Of a stretch of 64,000 nucleotides of DNA, positions 18,321 through 26,861 are shown piece after piece. The stretch comes from JADZAI01 sp047602465. GTDB taxonomy: Bacteria; Pseudomonadota; Alphaproteobacteria; Micropepsales; Micropepsaceae. The position numbers and the translations under genes were made by a program. Positions within the stretch are counted from its first letter, which is position 1. Each line of letters opens with the position of its first letter. The notes below the pieces were generated by a model. The model saw nothing but the letters and a program-made list of their open reading frames with translations. It was not told the DNA's origin and did not search any database. The DNA lies in assembly GCA_047602465.1 (NCBI GenBank), contig JASGHF010000001.1:310001-374000 (forward strand), written 5' to 3'.

Positions 18321-19478
18321 ATGAATTCGCCGAAGGTCACTGTTATCCTCGTCGCAGCCGGCAGCGGCGTGCGCGCAGGGGATGGCCTGCCCAAGCAGTA
18401 TCGTCCGATTTTCGGCCGGTCCGTGCTGCAACGGGCCATTGACGGCCTCCGGGCCGCCCTCCCCGGCGCCAGCATGATCACCGTCATCGCCATGGGTGCG
18501 GAGGCCTTGTACGAAGCCGCCACCGATGCCGGTCGCCCCCGCGCCATCACAGGCGGCGAAACCCGGCAGGCCAGCGTTCTCAGGGGCCTGGAGGCGCTGG
18601 AAAGCGACGCGCCGGACATTGTGCTCATTCACGACGCCGCCCGTCCATTTGGTATGGAAGCCGTAGCCGGCGCGTTGATCACAAAGGTCAAGGCCGGGGC
18701 GGCGGCGGTAGCGCCAGGGCTTGAAGTTACTGACACGCTGCGGCGGTCAAAGGACGGCGCGTTTGAGCCGCTGTCCCGCGACGGCATCTGGCGCGTTCAG
18801 ACGCCCCAGGCCTTTCGATACGCGGACATCCTGGCCGCCCATCGCGCAGCATCCGGACAATCCCTCACCGACGACCTCACCGTCGCCGAGGCGGCCGGGC
18901 ACACGGTCACGCTCATTCCCGGCACTCCAGCCGCCTTCAAAATCACGACTGCCGCAGACTTCCGGCAGGCCGAGGCTGCTGTGCTCACGGAGCGGAGCGA
19001 CGTGCGGACGGGCCACGGCTACGACGTTCATGCCTTCGGGCCCGGGGACCATGTGATGCTCTGCGGTGTACGCGTGGCCCATGGCTTTTCGCTCGCTGGA
19101 CATTCCGACGCCGATGTCGGGCTGCACGCGCTGACCGACGCCATTCTCGGCACTATCGGCGCTGCCGATATCGGCGCTCACTTTCCGCCCGGCGATCCGC
19201 GCTGGCGCGGCGCGTCCTCCGACGCCTTTCTTCGCCATGCGGCTTCGCTGGTTGCCGAGAAGGGCGGAGTCGTCGCTCATGTCGATGTGACGCTGGTCTG
19301 CGAAGCGCCGAAGGTCGGTCCGCATCGCGCGGCAATGGTCGAACGGCTGACGGATATTCTTGGCCTTTCGGCCGGCCGCGTCTCGATCAAGGCGACGACG
19401 ACGGAGGGTCTTGGTTTCACGGGACGCCGCGAAGGTATCGCAGCCTATGCCACGGCGACGGTGAGGCTGCCCGCATGA
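18321..19478 (+). CDS. ispDF: Bifunctional IspD/IspF of the MEP isoprenoid pathway
   Basis: 385-residue fusion, typical of alphaproteobacteria. The N-terminal IspD domain (about 1-225) makes CDP-methylerythritol: LVAAGSGVRAGDGLPKQY is the CTP-binding loop and HDAARPF is conserved. The C-terminal IspF domain (about 228-385) cyclises to MEcPP: GHGYDVHAF supplies D and H zinc ligands, and AHGFSLAGHSDADVGLHALTDAILG is classic. Start ATG 18321 is chosen because GGAGG lies at 18304-18308 and the IspD fold begins there. The downstream pgpA overlaps by ATGA. Confidence 0.96.
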   Translation: MNSPKVTVILVAAGSGVRAGDGLPKQYRPIFGRSVLQRAIDGLRAALPGASMITVIAMGAEALYEAATDAGRPRAITGGETRQASVLRGLEALESDAPDIVLIHDAARPFGMEAVAGALITKVKAGAAAVAPGLEVTDTLRRSKDGAFEPLSRDGIWRVQTPQAFRYADILAAHRAASGQSLTDDLTVAEAAGHTVTLIPGTPAAFKITTAADFRQAEAAVLTERSDVRTGHGYDVHAFGPGDHVMLCGVRVAHGFSLAGHSDADVGLHALTDAILGTIGAADIGAHFPPGDPRWRGASSDAFLRHAASLVAEKGGVVAHVDVTLVCEAPKVGPHRAAMVERLTDILGLSAGRVSIKATTTEGLGFTGRREGIAAYATATVRLPA

Positions 19479-19975
19479 GGCGCATCAAGAAAAGCGACCG
19501 GCAGCGCGAAGTCATAGGCAACGCACCGGGATTGATCGCCAGCGTCGCCGGGATCGGCCTGCTGCCCTCGGCGCCCGGCACCTGGGCGTCAGCTGCGACT
19601 TTGCCCGTCGGTTGGGTGATCTCGATGCAATCCGGGCCGTGGGGTCTGGTGATAGCGGCTCTGGTCGTGTTCGCGATCGGCTGCTGGGCCTCGGAAAGAG
19701 TGATCCGCCAGATCGAGACGGACGATCCATCCGTGATCGTGATCGACGAGGTCGCTGGCCAGCTGCTTGCGCTCGTCTTTGCGCCGCTGTCATGGACGGC
19801 CTATCTCGCGGCCTTTGTCGCGTTCCGCTTCTTCGACCTCACCAAGATATGGCCTGCCTCATTGATCGATCGTGAGATCGGTGGAGGCACCGGCGCTATG
19901 GCCGATGACGCGATGGCGGGCGTCTATGCGATGCTGGTGATCTACGCCGCGGTCCAACTCGGGTGGCTGGTATGA
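19475..19975 (+). CDS. pgpA: Phosphatidylglycerophosphatase A
   Basis: 166-residue membrane phosphatase that removes phosphate from phosphatidylglycerophosphate to give phosphatidylglycerol. The signature LLPSAPGTWASAATLPVGW near the N-terminus and VIDEVAGQLLAL in the middle are diagnostic of PgpA. About three hydrophobic segments place it in the inner membrane. It is joined by ATGA overlaps to ispDF upstream and to cinA downstream, so the three are co-translated; ispDF-pgpA-cinA is a conserved set. Confidence 0.94.
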   Translation: MRRIKKSDRQREVIGNAPGLIASVAGIGLLPSAPGTWASAATLPVGWVISMQSGPWGLVIAALVVFAIGCWASERVIRQIETDDPSVIVIDEVAGQLLALVFAPLSWTAYLAAFVAFRFFDLTKIWPASLIDREIGGGTGAMADDAMAGVYAMLVIYAAVQLGWLV

Positions 19976-20469
19976 CGTTCCCATCGCATCTGCTCGACAA
20001 GGCTGCAGAGCTTCACGCGGTTTGCAGGGCTGCAGGTCTCAAGATCGCCGTCGCGGAGAGTTGCACCGGCGGCCTGCTGGCCGGGCTTCTGACGGAGTTG
20101 GCGGGATCGTCGGACAGCTTCGATCGGGGCTTCATCACCTACTCGAACGAAGCCAAGCACGATCTGCTTGGGGTGCCCCGGGACATGCTGGCCGACTACG
20201 GCGCCGTCAGCGAGCAGGTGGCGCGGGCCATGGCCGAGGGCTGCCTCAATGTTGCCGGCGCCGATCTCTCGGCGTCGGTCACCGGGGTCGCCGGCCCGGG
20301 CGGCGGGAGCGCCATGAAGCCGGTGGGTCTGGTCCATTTCGGGGCTGCCCGGCGGGGCCGGTCCCCGATCCATGAGGTCCACCGTTTCGGCGAGCTCAGC
20401 CGTGCCGAAATTCGACTGAAAGCCGTCGAGGTCGCCATGGATCTTCTGTCACGGCTGGCGCGGGGTTGA
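19972..20469 (+). CDS. pncC: CinA-type nicotinamide-nucleotide amidohydrolase
   Basis: 165-residue stand-alone CinA C-terminal domain (PncC), which deamidates NMN to nicotinic acid mononucleotide in pyridine nucleotide salvage. The signature AVAESCTGGLLAGLLTE carries the catalytic serine, and SVTGVAGPGGGSAMKPVGLVHFG is the second conserved block. The N-terminal COG1058 domain of full CinA is absent, as is usual in this gene context. Start ATG 19972 overlaps the pgpA stop as ATGA. Confidence 0.93.
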   Translation: MTFPSHLLDKAAELHAVCRAAGLKIAVAESCTGGLLAGLLTELAGSSDSFDRGFITYSNEAKHDLLGVPRDMLADYGAVSEQVARAMAEGCLNVAGADLSASVTGVAGPGGGSAMKPVGLVHFGAARRGRSPIHEVHRFGELSRAEIRLKAVEVAMDLLSRLARG

Positions 20470-20530
20470 TTTGCCGTCGCCTTTTCAACGTGTTAGAGCG
20501 CGTTCGTTCCACATTAGAGGTTGCCCGGAA

Positions 20531-20812
20531 ATGCGTAGCGCCCGGCTTTCTGCCGTTCTGTCGGTTCTGGTTCTCACTCCCGCCGCACTCGCCGACGATG
20601 CGGCCGGACTGCAGATTCTGATCGACCTTCAGGACCCCGCGCTGATCGCCAAGTCGTTCTGCGTGCTGGACAGCAAGCTGTACAGCGAGGATTCGCAGGT
20701 CTGCGTCGCTCCGAATCTTCGCCTGATCTGCTCGCCTGTCGACGCCGTCGACAAGACCAAGGGCTTCAAGTGGACGGTGGCTGAGGAAGAGAAGACCTCG
20801 CGCTGCAAGTGA
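20531..20812 (+). CDS. Small secreted protein of unknown function
   Basis: 93 residues beginning MRSARLSAVLSVLVLTPAALADDA, a clear Sec signal with AxA-like cleavage at ALA-DD. The mature part of about 70 residues has three spaced cysteines (FCVLDSKL, QVCVAPN, LICSPVD) plus a fourth near the C-terminus (SRCK), suggesting disulphides in the periplasm. I do not recognise the family. Its 3' end overlaps the convergent ratA gene by 47 bases. Start ATG 20531 is chosen for the signal peptide. Confidence 0.65.
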   Translation: MRSARLSAVLSVLVLTPAALADDAAGLQILIDLQDPALIAKSFCVLDSKLYSEDSQVCVAPNLRLICSPVDAVDKTKGFKWTVAEEEKTSRCK

Positions 20813-21257
20813 CGCCGTAGAGCGCGTCCGCACGATGGACGAAGGCGTCCGAGAGCTTCAGCAGCGCCTTTTCCATCATCGTCTTGGCCAATAGCTGCAA
20901 TACGCGGCTGCGGAACTCGAAATCGATATCGAAATCGACCTGGCTGCCGTTCTCGAGCGGCTGGAAGCGCCATGCATTGACCAGCCGTTTGAACGGGCCG
21001 TCGATATAGGCGACGTCGATGGCGAGACCTGGCTTGTCGAGCGTGACGCGGGTGGTGAAGCGCTCCTCGAAGCCCTTGAAGCGGGCGACCATGTCCGCCG
21101 TGACGAGGCCCCTGCCCTGTTCGTCCGTCTCTTCAGAGCGCACGCGTAACGCCTTGCACCAGGGGAGAAATTCCGGATAGCGGCGGATATCGGCCACGAG
21201 ATCGAACATCTGCGCCGCGCCGTGCGGCACGATGCGGGTGTCGTGGGCGTGCGGCAT
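20766..21257 (-). CDS. RatA/COQ10 family START-domain protein
   Basis: 163-residue polyketide-cyclase/START-like protein of the ubiquinone-binding COQ10/RatA type. Family marks are MFDLVADIRRYPEFLPWCKALRV, FTTRVTLDKPGLAIDVAYIDGPFKRLVNAWRF and VDFDIDFEFRSRVLQLLAKTMMEKALLKLSDAFVHRA. It probably supports ubiquinone function; the toxin label of E. coli RatA should not be assumed. Its start codon overlaps the lipA stop as TGATG. The last 14 or so residues, beyond ADALYG, extend past the usual domain and fall in the overlap with the convergent small gene. Confidence 0.88.
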   Translation of the reverse strand: MPHAHDTRIVPHGAAQMFDLVADIRRYPEFLPWCKALRVRSEETDEQGRGLVTADMVARFKGFEERFTTRVTLDKPGLAIDVAYIDGPFKRLVNAWRFQPLENGSQVDFDIDFEFRSRVLQLLAKTMMEKALLKLSDAFVHRADALYGVTCSARSSLPQPPST

Positions 21258-22213
21258 CAGCGGCCCTTTTGGCGGGCGTCGCGCATCCGGGCGAAGTCGC
21301 TGTCGGCGTGATATGAGGAGCGCGTCAGCGGGCTGGCCGAGACCATCAGAAAGCCCTTCGCCCAGGCGATGGTCTCCAGCGACTTGAACTCACCCGGCGT
21401 CCAGAAGCGATCGACCGCAGCGTGCCGGCGGGTCGGCTGGAGATACTGGCCGACGGTGAGGAAATCGACATTGGCGGCGCGGAGATCGTCCATCACCTGC
21501 ATGACCTCTTCCCGGCTTTCGCCGAGGCCCGCCATGAGGCCCGACTTGGTGAAGATGGTCGGATCGAGTTCCTTCGCCTGCTGCAGAATGCGAAGCGAGT
21601 GGAAATAGCGCGCCCCGGGGCGGATCGAGAGATAGAGCCGCGGCACGGTTTCCAGGTTGTGGTTGAAGACATCCGGGCGGGCCTCGACCACGACTTCAAG
21701 AGCGCCGGGCTTGCGGAGGAAGTCGGGCGTCAGGACTTCGATGGTCGTCTCAGGCGCCGCTTTGCGGATCGCGCGGATGACCTGAGCGAAGTGTTCCGCG
21801 CCGCCATCCTTCAGGTCGTCGCGGTCGACCGAGGTGATGACCACATGGGCAAGGCCGAGCTTGGCGACGGCATCCGCCACGCGGTTCGGCTCATCCAGAT
21901 CGAGCGGTGACGGTACGCCTGTCTTCACGTTGCAGAACGAGCAGGCCCGCGTGCAGGTCTCGCCCATGATCATCATGGTCGCGTGCTTCTGGCTCCAGCA
22001 CTCGCCGATATTGGGGCACGCGGCCTCTTCGCAGACCGTCGCAAGCTTGTTGTCGCGCATCAGGCGCTGGGTTTCGGCGTAGACCGGCGAGGTGGGCGCC
22101 TTGACGCGAATCCAGTCAGGCTTGCGCTGCAGCGGGGTTTCCTCGCGCTTGCGCTTTTCCGGGTGGCGGAATGCCTGGCGGGCATCGCCATTGCTGTCGA
22201 AGAGGACGGCCAT
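21257..22213 (-). CDS. lipA: Lipoyl synthase LipA
   Basis: 318-residue radical SAM enzyme that inserts two sulphurs into octanoyl groups on lipoyl domains. The auxiliary cluster motif CEEAACPNIGECW and the radical SAM motif CTRACSFCNVKTG are both intact, and the C-terminal serine ligand region SSYHADSDF is present. Start ATG 22213 (MAVLFDSNGDARQAFRHPEK) was chosen because upstream sequence is non-homologous. Its products serve the pyruvate dehydrogenase encoded a few kilobases away. Co-translated with the ratA-type gene. Confidence 0.97.
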   Translation of the reverse strand: MAVLFDSNGDARQAFRHPEKRKREETPLQRKPDWIRVKAPTSPVYAETQRLMRDNKLATVCEEAACPNIGECWSQKHATMMIMGETCTRACSFCNVKTGVPSPLDLDEPNRVADAVAKLGLAHVVITSVDRDDLKDGGAEHFAQVIRAIRKAAPETTIEVLTPDFLRKPGALEVVVEARPDVFNHNLETVPRLYLSIRPGARYFHSLRILQQAKELDPTIFTKSGLMAGLGESREEVMQVMDDLRAANVDFLTVGQYLQPTRRHAAVDRFWTPGEFKSLETIAWAKGFLMVSASPLTRSSYHADSDFARMRDARQKGR

Positions 22214-22351
22214 GAGGGGAGATATAGGCCGATTTCCCGGCGTTGCCACGCCCGATTTCCGGCCTTTCCGAAGGGTCAGTCCAATTCTATATTGGACGTT
22301 CAAGATCGCGGCAAAATTCAACAAGTTCCGCGACTTAAGGAAACGACCCTG

Positions 22352-23920
22352 ATGGCTTTGCCGACCTATGAGGCCGCTCGCACCGAGATGTCCATGTTCG
22401 ACGCGCTGCTGAAGGCGCGCGATACCTATGGCAAGGGCAAGGAAATCCTGTGGGATGCGAACGACGACCGGAAGCTGACCTATAACGAGATCGTCCGGGG
22501 CGCCTTCGCCCTGGGCCATGCCCTGACCCGCATGACGGCGAAGGGCGAGACGGTGGCGATCATGCTGCCGACCGGGGCGGCGGCGGTGATCGCCTTCTTC
22601 GCCCTGCACGCCTTTGGCCGCGTGCCGGCGATGCTGAACTTCACGGCCGGCGAGCGCGCGCTGGTGGCGGCATTGAAGCTCGGCAACATCAAGACCGTGC
22701 TGACAGCCAAGCGGTTCATCGAGATCGGCAAGCTGGAAGAGCTGGTCGGCGAACTCGGCCAGCATTCGACGATCGTCCACCTGGACGACGTGCGCGAGAA
22801 ACTGACGCTGGGCGACAAGCTGACGGCGCTGTTCGGCAGCATGATGCCGGGCCTGTTCAAGGCGCGGAAAAAGGCCAGCGATACGGGCGTGATCCTGTTC
22901 ACGTCCGGCACCGAGGGCGACCCGAAGGGCGTGGTGCTTTCGAACCAGAACATCCTCGCCAATGTCGAGCAGGTGCGCTGCCATATCGAGCTGTTCGACA
23001 CGGATATCGTGTTCAACCCGCTGCCGACCTTCCACTGCTTCGGCCTGACGGTGGGCGCTCTGCTGCCGATGCTGATCGGAGTGAAGGAAATCCTCTATCC
23101 CTCGCCGCTGCACGTCTCGATCATTCCGAAGAAGATCCGCGACAGCGGTGCGACGATCCTGCTCGCGACCGACACCTTTATCGGCCACTACGCGCGCCAG
23201 GGCGATCAGGGCGATCTCAATTCCGTGCGCCTTGCGGTGTGCGGCGCGGAGCGCGTGCGTGACGAGACGCGGCAGCTGGTGCGCAAGAAGTACAATATCG
23301 AGATTCTGGAAGGATACGGCGTCACCGAGGCGGCCCCGGTGGTGGCGGCCAACCAGATCGAGGCCAATGTGCCCGGCACGGTCGGCAAGCTGATGCCGAT
23401 GATGGAGAGCCGGCTTGAGCCGGTGGAAGGCATTCCGAATGCCGGCCGTCTGTTCGTGAAGGGGCCGAATGTCATGGCGGGGTATCTGAAGCCCGATCAG
23501 CCGGGCGTGGTGCAGGCCCTGCCCGATGGCTGGCATGACACGGGCGATGTCGTGAACATCGACAAGCACGGCCATATCGCGATCAAGGGTCGCCTGAAGC
23601 GCTTCGCCAAGATCGGCGGCGAGATGGTGTCGCTGACGGTGGTGGAGAACTGCGCCACGGCCCTGTGGCCCGACAACATGCATGCGGCGGTCGCCATTCC
23701 CGATGCGCGCAAGGGCGAGCAGATCGTGCTGGTGACCGACAGCAAGGAAGCCAACCGGGCGGACCTGCATAGCTGGGCGCATAATCACGGCGTTCCGGAG
23801 CTGGCGGTGCCGCGCAAGATCATGCTGGTCGACGAGGTGCCGCTGCTGGGCACCGGCAAGACCAACTATGTCGCCGTGCAGAAGATCGTGGACGCGGATA
23901 TCGAGCCGAAGGCGGCCTAG
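22352..23920 (+). CDS. AMP-dependent acyl-activating enzyme, Aas-like
   Basis: 522-residue adenylate-forming ligase. Motifs in order: LFTSGTEGDPKGVVLSNQN (A3 P-loop), FNPLPTFHCFGLTVG, EGYGVTEAAPVV (A5), GWHDTGDVVNIDKHGHIAIKGRLKRFAKIGGEMVS (A7/A8) and the C-terminal lysine in GTGKTNYVAVQ. The FHCFGLTVG and KRFAKIGGEMVSL wording matches the acyl-ACP synthetase half of Aas, without the acyltransferase half. It may activate fatty acids to acyl-ACP or acyl-CoA. Start ATG 22352 is the first plausible start; it reads away from lipA across 138 bases. Confidence 0.85.
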   Translation: MALPTYEAARTEMSMFDALLKARDTYGKGKEILWDANDDRKLTYNEIVRGAFALGHALTRMTAKGETVAIMLPTGAAAVIAFFALHAFGRVPAMLNFTAGERALVAALKLGNIKTVLTAKRFIEIGKLEELVGELGQHSTIVHLDDVREKLTLGDKLTALFGSMMPGLFKARKKASDTGVILFTSGTEGDPKGVVLSNQNILANVEQVRCHIELFDTDIVFNPLPTFHCFGLTVGALLPMLIGVKEILYPSPLHVSIIPKKIRDSGATILLATDTFIGHYARQGDQGDLNSVRLAVCGAERVRDETRQLVRKKYNIEILEGYGVTEAAPVVAANQIEANVPGTVGKLMPMMESRLEPVEGIPNAGRLFVKGPNVMAGYLKPDQPGVVQALPDGWHDTGDVVNIDKHGHIAIKGRLKRFAKIGGEMVSLTVVENCATALWPDNMHAAVAIPDARKGEQIVLVTDSKEANRADLHSWAHNHGVPELAVPRKIMLVDEVPLLGTGKTNYVAVQKIVDADIEPKAA

Positions 23921-23937
23921 GAACATTATCCCTATAT

Positions 23938-23985
23938 GTTGTGCCCCGGCGAGGCTGGGCCACAACGACTCGTTTTCGCGTTTTT
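23938..23985 (+). terminator. Possible terminator after the acyl-activating enzyme
   Basis: Imperfect hairpin with arms GTTGTG (23938-23943) and CACAAC (23961-23966), extended inward by three G-C pairs across a C-C mismatch, followed by a T-rich stretch CGTTTTCGCGTTTTT. The tract is interrupted, so this is only a candidate. Confidence 0.35.
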
Positions 23986-24124
23986 CGATGTTTTCGCCGT
24001 GGGCGATTTGAACGTCGATTTCTGCATTCGTTTGTCGATTTTCGTGCAGCCTCCCCCTTCCCTGCTCGTGACATGACGTCACGATAGGAATATATACACT
24101 GTCGTGCCGGGATGCAAGGCGCGG

Positions 24125-24529
24125 TCAGCCGAGGCGGGCGCGTAGCCCTTGCATGACTGCAAGCCAGGTGTCGGCGACATCGGAGTCGGTGAAGGCTTCG
24201 GCCATTTCGCTGTCCTTGGCGATGCGTTCGACGACGGCGCGGGCGCGGTCGATCTCCGATTGTGAGGGCTTGCCTTTGATCTTCGGGATGATTTCGAGGG
24301 CGGATTCAGAGAGGGCCGTGCGATCGCCTGAGTGGAGCGCAGCGAGCATCTCGGCCGCTGCGTTGGCTTCCTCGCAGAGGCCCATTTCGAGGTAGTCACC
24401 GGATTTGACGACCGCGATGACGGCATCGATGGGCTTCATCAACGTGGGAATGGCGGGCGCGGCGTCGACCTCCCACACGAAGTCGGACGCGCCGTCATTC
24501 TCGAAAATGCCTGCGCCCCATGCGCCCAT
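24125..24529 (-). CDS. DUF4259 domain-containing protein
   Basis: 134-residue soluble protein whose N-terminus MGAWGAGIFENDGASDFVWEV is the typical opening of DUF4259 proteins. The rest is helical, with a conserved-looking ESALEIIPKIKGKPSQSEIDRARAVVERIAKDSEMAEAF segment. Function unknown. It is the last gene of a two-gene unit, 3 bases after the small membrane protein upstream. Members are scattered in bacterial genomes and often found as accessory genes. Confidence 0.75.
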   Translation of the reverse strand: MGAWGAGIFENDGASDFVWEVDAAPAIPTLMKPIDAVIAVVKSGDYLEMGLCEEANAAAEMLAALHSGDRTALSESALEIIPKIKGKPSQSEIDRARAVVERIAKDSEMAEAFTDSDVADTWLAVMQGLRARLG

Positions 24530-24532
24530 GGC

Positions 24533-24796
24533 TCAGCCCTGAGAGCGGGCGTGCGTGATCCGGATTGCGCTAATCAGCATGACACCGGCAATCAGCGTGC
24601 AGTGTGAAAGCCAAAAAATTTTGTCAGTCAGAGTGGAAAGAAACATATGCCGCGTTGCGTCGTCATACGACGAAGGCGGAGCAGAACTGAGTGAGACATT
24701 CCAGACGAGCGAGACAATTGCGAGCGCGATGCTGCCAATTGTGGTCACAACCGCAATTGGCCAGAGCGGGTCGGATCGATAACCGGAACTAGCCAT
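24533..24796 (-). CDS. Small membrane protein of unknown function
   Basis: 87 residues with two predicted membrane segments (about 12-34, PIAVVTTIGSIALAIVSLVW, and about 60-80, FWLSHCTLIAGVMLISAI) joined by a polar loop. Start ATG 24796 is chosen because GGAGGG stands about 9 bases upstream; an upstream extension has no features. I do not recognise the family. It is followed after 3 bases by the DUF4259 gene and preceded by lpd on the same strand 78 bases away. Confidence 0.55.
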   Translation of the reverse strand: MASSGYRSDPLWPIAVVTTIGSIALAIVSLVWNVSLSSAPPSSYDDATRHMFLSTLTDKIFWLSHCTLIAGVMLISAIRITHARSQG

Positions 24797-24839
24797 AACT
24801 GCCGCCCTCCAATCTTTAGAGGAGGCTGATCGAGGACGA

Positions 24840-24853
24840 TTACACTTGTGTAA
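24840..24853. promoter_or_regulatory. 14-base inverted repeat TTACAC-TT-GTGTAA
   Basis: AT-rich perfect-arm inverted repeat between the lpd stop and the small membrane gene, 44-57 bases before the latter's start. The size and symmetry suit a regulator site; no regulator can be named. Confidence 0.3.
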
Positions 24854-24874
24854 ACACCCTTGCGGCAATCCGGC

Positions 24875-26275
24875 TCATACGTGGATGACGCGGCCGTAGG
24901 CGTCCAGCACCGCCTCGCCCATGACTTCGGAGATGGTCGGGTGCGGGAAGATGGAGGTCATCAAATCGGCTTCGGTGGCTTCCAGCGTGCGGGCGATGGT
25001 GTAGCCCTGGATCAGTTCGGTGACTTCAGGGCCGACCATGTGGGCGCCCAGAAGCTCGCCGGTTTTCGCGTCGAACACGGTTTTCGCGAGCCCATCGGTT
25101 TCGCCGAGCGCGATGGCCTTGCCGTTGCCGATGAAGGGGAAGCGACCGACCTTGACCTCGTAGCCCTTCGCCTTCGCCGCCGCCTCGGTGAGACCGACGC
25201 TGGCGACCTGGGGTGTGCAATAGGTGCAGCCGGGGATCTTGGTGACATCGAGCGGGTGGACGCCCTTTACGCCGGCGATGCGCTCCACCGCGATGATGCC
25301 CTCGTGGCTGGCCTTGTGCGCCAGCCAGGGCGCGCCGGCGAGATCGCCGATGGCCCAGATGCCGGGGACATTGGTGGCGCCCCATTTATCGGTGACGACG
25401 TGGGTTTTCTCGACCTTCACGCCGAGCGCCTCAAGCCCCAGATTCTCGACATTGCCGACAATGCCGACGGCGGAGATGACGCGGTCGACCGTGACCTGGC
25501 TTTCCTTGCCGTCCTTGGCCTTCAGCGTGACGGTGACGTTGTCCTTGCCCTTGTCGAGCTTCGTCACCGTGGTGCCGGTGAGGAGCGTCATGCCCTGCTT
25601 CTTGAACTGCTTGGCGGCGAAGGCGGAGATTTCCTCGTCTTCCACGGGCAAGACGCGGTCCATCACCTCGACGACCGTCACTTCGGCGCCGAGCGTGCGG
25701 TAGAAGCTGGCGAATTCGATGCCGATGGCGCCGGAGCCGATGACCAGCAGCGATTTCGGCATGGAGGGCGGAACCATCGCCTCCTTGTAGGTCCAGACCA
25801 GCTTGCCGTCGGCCTCGATGCCCGGCAGCGAACGGGCGCGGGCGCCAGTGGCCAGGATGATGTTCTTTGCGGTGTAGTCGGCCGCTTTGTTGTCCTTGGC
25901 GGTGACAGACACGACGCCCTTGCCCTTCAGCGTGGCGGCGCCGTCGATGACGGTGATCTTGTTCTTCTTCATGAGGAACTTGACGCCGTTCGAGAGCTGT
26001 CCCGCGACGCCGCGCGAGCGCTTCACGACCGCGTCGAGATCGAAGCGAGGATTATCGGCCGCGAAGCCGAAATCCTTGAGATGCTGGAGCGTGTGCCAGA
26101 CATCGGCGGAGCGCAGCAGCGCCTTGGTTGGAATGCAGCCCCAGTTGAGGCAGATGCCGCCGAGATGTTCGCGCTCCACGACGGCCGTTTTCAGGCCGAG
26201 CTGGCTGGCGCGAATGGCGGCGACATAGCCGCCGGGACCGGAGCCGATGACGATGACGTCGAAGGTGTCGGCCAT
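24875..26275 (-). CDS. lpd: Dihydrolipoyl dehydrogenase (E3)
   Basis: 466-residue FAD disulphide oxidoreductase that reoxidises dihydrolipoyl groups for the pyruvate and 2-oxoglutarate dehydrogenase complexes. FAD-binding VIVIGSGPGGYVAAIRASQLG, redox-active cysteines in GGICLNWGCIPTKALL, NAD-binding LLVIGSGAIGIEFASFY and the C-terminal catalytic H-P-H-P-T-ISEVMGEA (FPHPTISE) are all present. Start ATG 26275 precedes the FAD strand closely. It lies at the end of the pdh cluster but is separated from pdhC by yaiI on the other strand, so it needs its own promoter. Confidence 0.96.
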   Translation of the reverse strand: MADTFDVIVIGSGPGGYVAAIRASQLGLKTAVVEREHLGGICLNWGCIPTKALLRSADVWHTLQHLKDFGFAADNPRFDLDAVVKRSRGVAGQLSNGVKFLMKKNKITVIDGAATLKGKGVVSVTAKDNKAADYTAKNIILATGARARSLPGIEADGKLVWTYKEAMVPPSMPKSLLVIGSGAIGIEFASFYRTLGAEVTVVEVMDRVLPVEDEEISAFAAKQFKKQGMTLLTGTTVTKLDKGKDNVTVTLKAKDGKESQVTVDRVISAVGIVGNVENLGLEALGVKVEKTHVVTDKWGATNVPGIWAIGDLAGAPWLAHKASHEGIIAVERIAGVKGVHPLDVTKIPGCTYCTPQVASVGLTEAAAKAKGYEVKVGRFPFIGNGKAIALGETDGLAKTVFDAKTGELLGAHMVGPEVTELIQGYTIARTLEATEADLMTSIFPHPTISEVMGEAVLDAYGRVIHV

Positions 26276-26325
26276 GGGGATCACTCTCTGCTATAGGCGG
26301 GACCAGAAACGAACGAGCCGTCCCC

Positions 26326-26775
26326 TTGCCCATCCCTGTCATTTTCGTCGATGCCGATGCGTGCCCCGTGAAGGAAGAGACCTACAAGGTCGCGCGGCGC
26401 TATGGCTGCAAGGTGTTCGTGGTGGCGAATGCGGGCATTCGCGTGCCGCCGGACATTGAATTCGTGATGGTGGATGCGGGGCCGGATATCGCCGACGACT
26501 GGATCGCGGAGCGCGTTCAGCCGGGTGACATCGTCGTGACGAATGATATCCCACTCGCCGACCGCACGCTGAAAGCCGGCGGCCTGGCGCTGGGCGCGAC
26601 GGGCAAGGCGTTCACAACCGACATGATCGGCGGCGCGCTGGCGACACGCGGGATCATGGAGCATCTCAGATCGATGGGTGAAGGCGGCGGCGGGCCGAAG
26701 CCTTTCTCCGCACAGGACCGCTCGCGGTTTCTGTCCGCGCTGGATGCGGCCGTCAACAAGGCGAAGCGGCTGTGA
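26326..26775 (+). CDS. YaiI/YqxD family protein (DUF188, PIN-like fold)
   Basis: 149-residue protein of the UPF0178 family: VIFVDADACPVKEETYKVARRYG at the N-terminus, then VDAGPDIADDWIAERVQPGDIVVTNDIPLADRTLKAGG with aspartates arranged as in PIN-like nucleases. The biochemical role is unknown. Translation appears to start at TTG 26326; no in-frame ATG or GTG gives the family N-terminus. It is on the plus strand inside an otherwise minus-strand pdh cluster, 50 bases from the divergent lpd start. Confidence 0.85.
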   Translation: MPIPVIFVDADACPVKEETYKVARRYGCKVFVVANAGIRVPPDIEFVMVDAGPDIADDWIAERVQPGDIVVTNDIPLADRTLKAGGLALGATGKAFTTDMIGGALATRGIMEHLRSMGEGGGGPKPFSAQDRSRFLSALDAAVNKAKRL

Positions 26776-26800
26776 TCTCACATCCTCATGACCGCCTCGA

Positions 26801-26821
26801 CCCTCGGGTCGGGCCCGAGGG
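26801..26821. repeat. Palindromic intergenic element, copy 1
   Basis: Inverted repeat CCCTCGGG (26801-26808) / CCCGAGGG (26814-26821) around a TCGGG loop, in the 126-base gap between the convergent yaiI and pdhC genes. It resembles REP-type palindromes and might also act as a terminator stem, but has no U-tract. Confidence 0.6.
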
Positions 26822-26861
26822 CATGGGCGGCCATCAAGGGCAGCTGCGCGGCTGTTTCTGG

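Noticed and set aside
22214..24082. A 620-residue upstream extension of lipA
   Set aside because: It is antisense to the acyl-activating enzyme and not homologous to anything recognisable; lipA starts at 22213.
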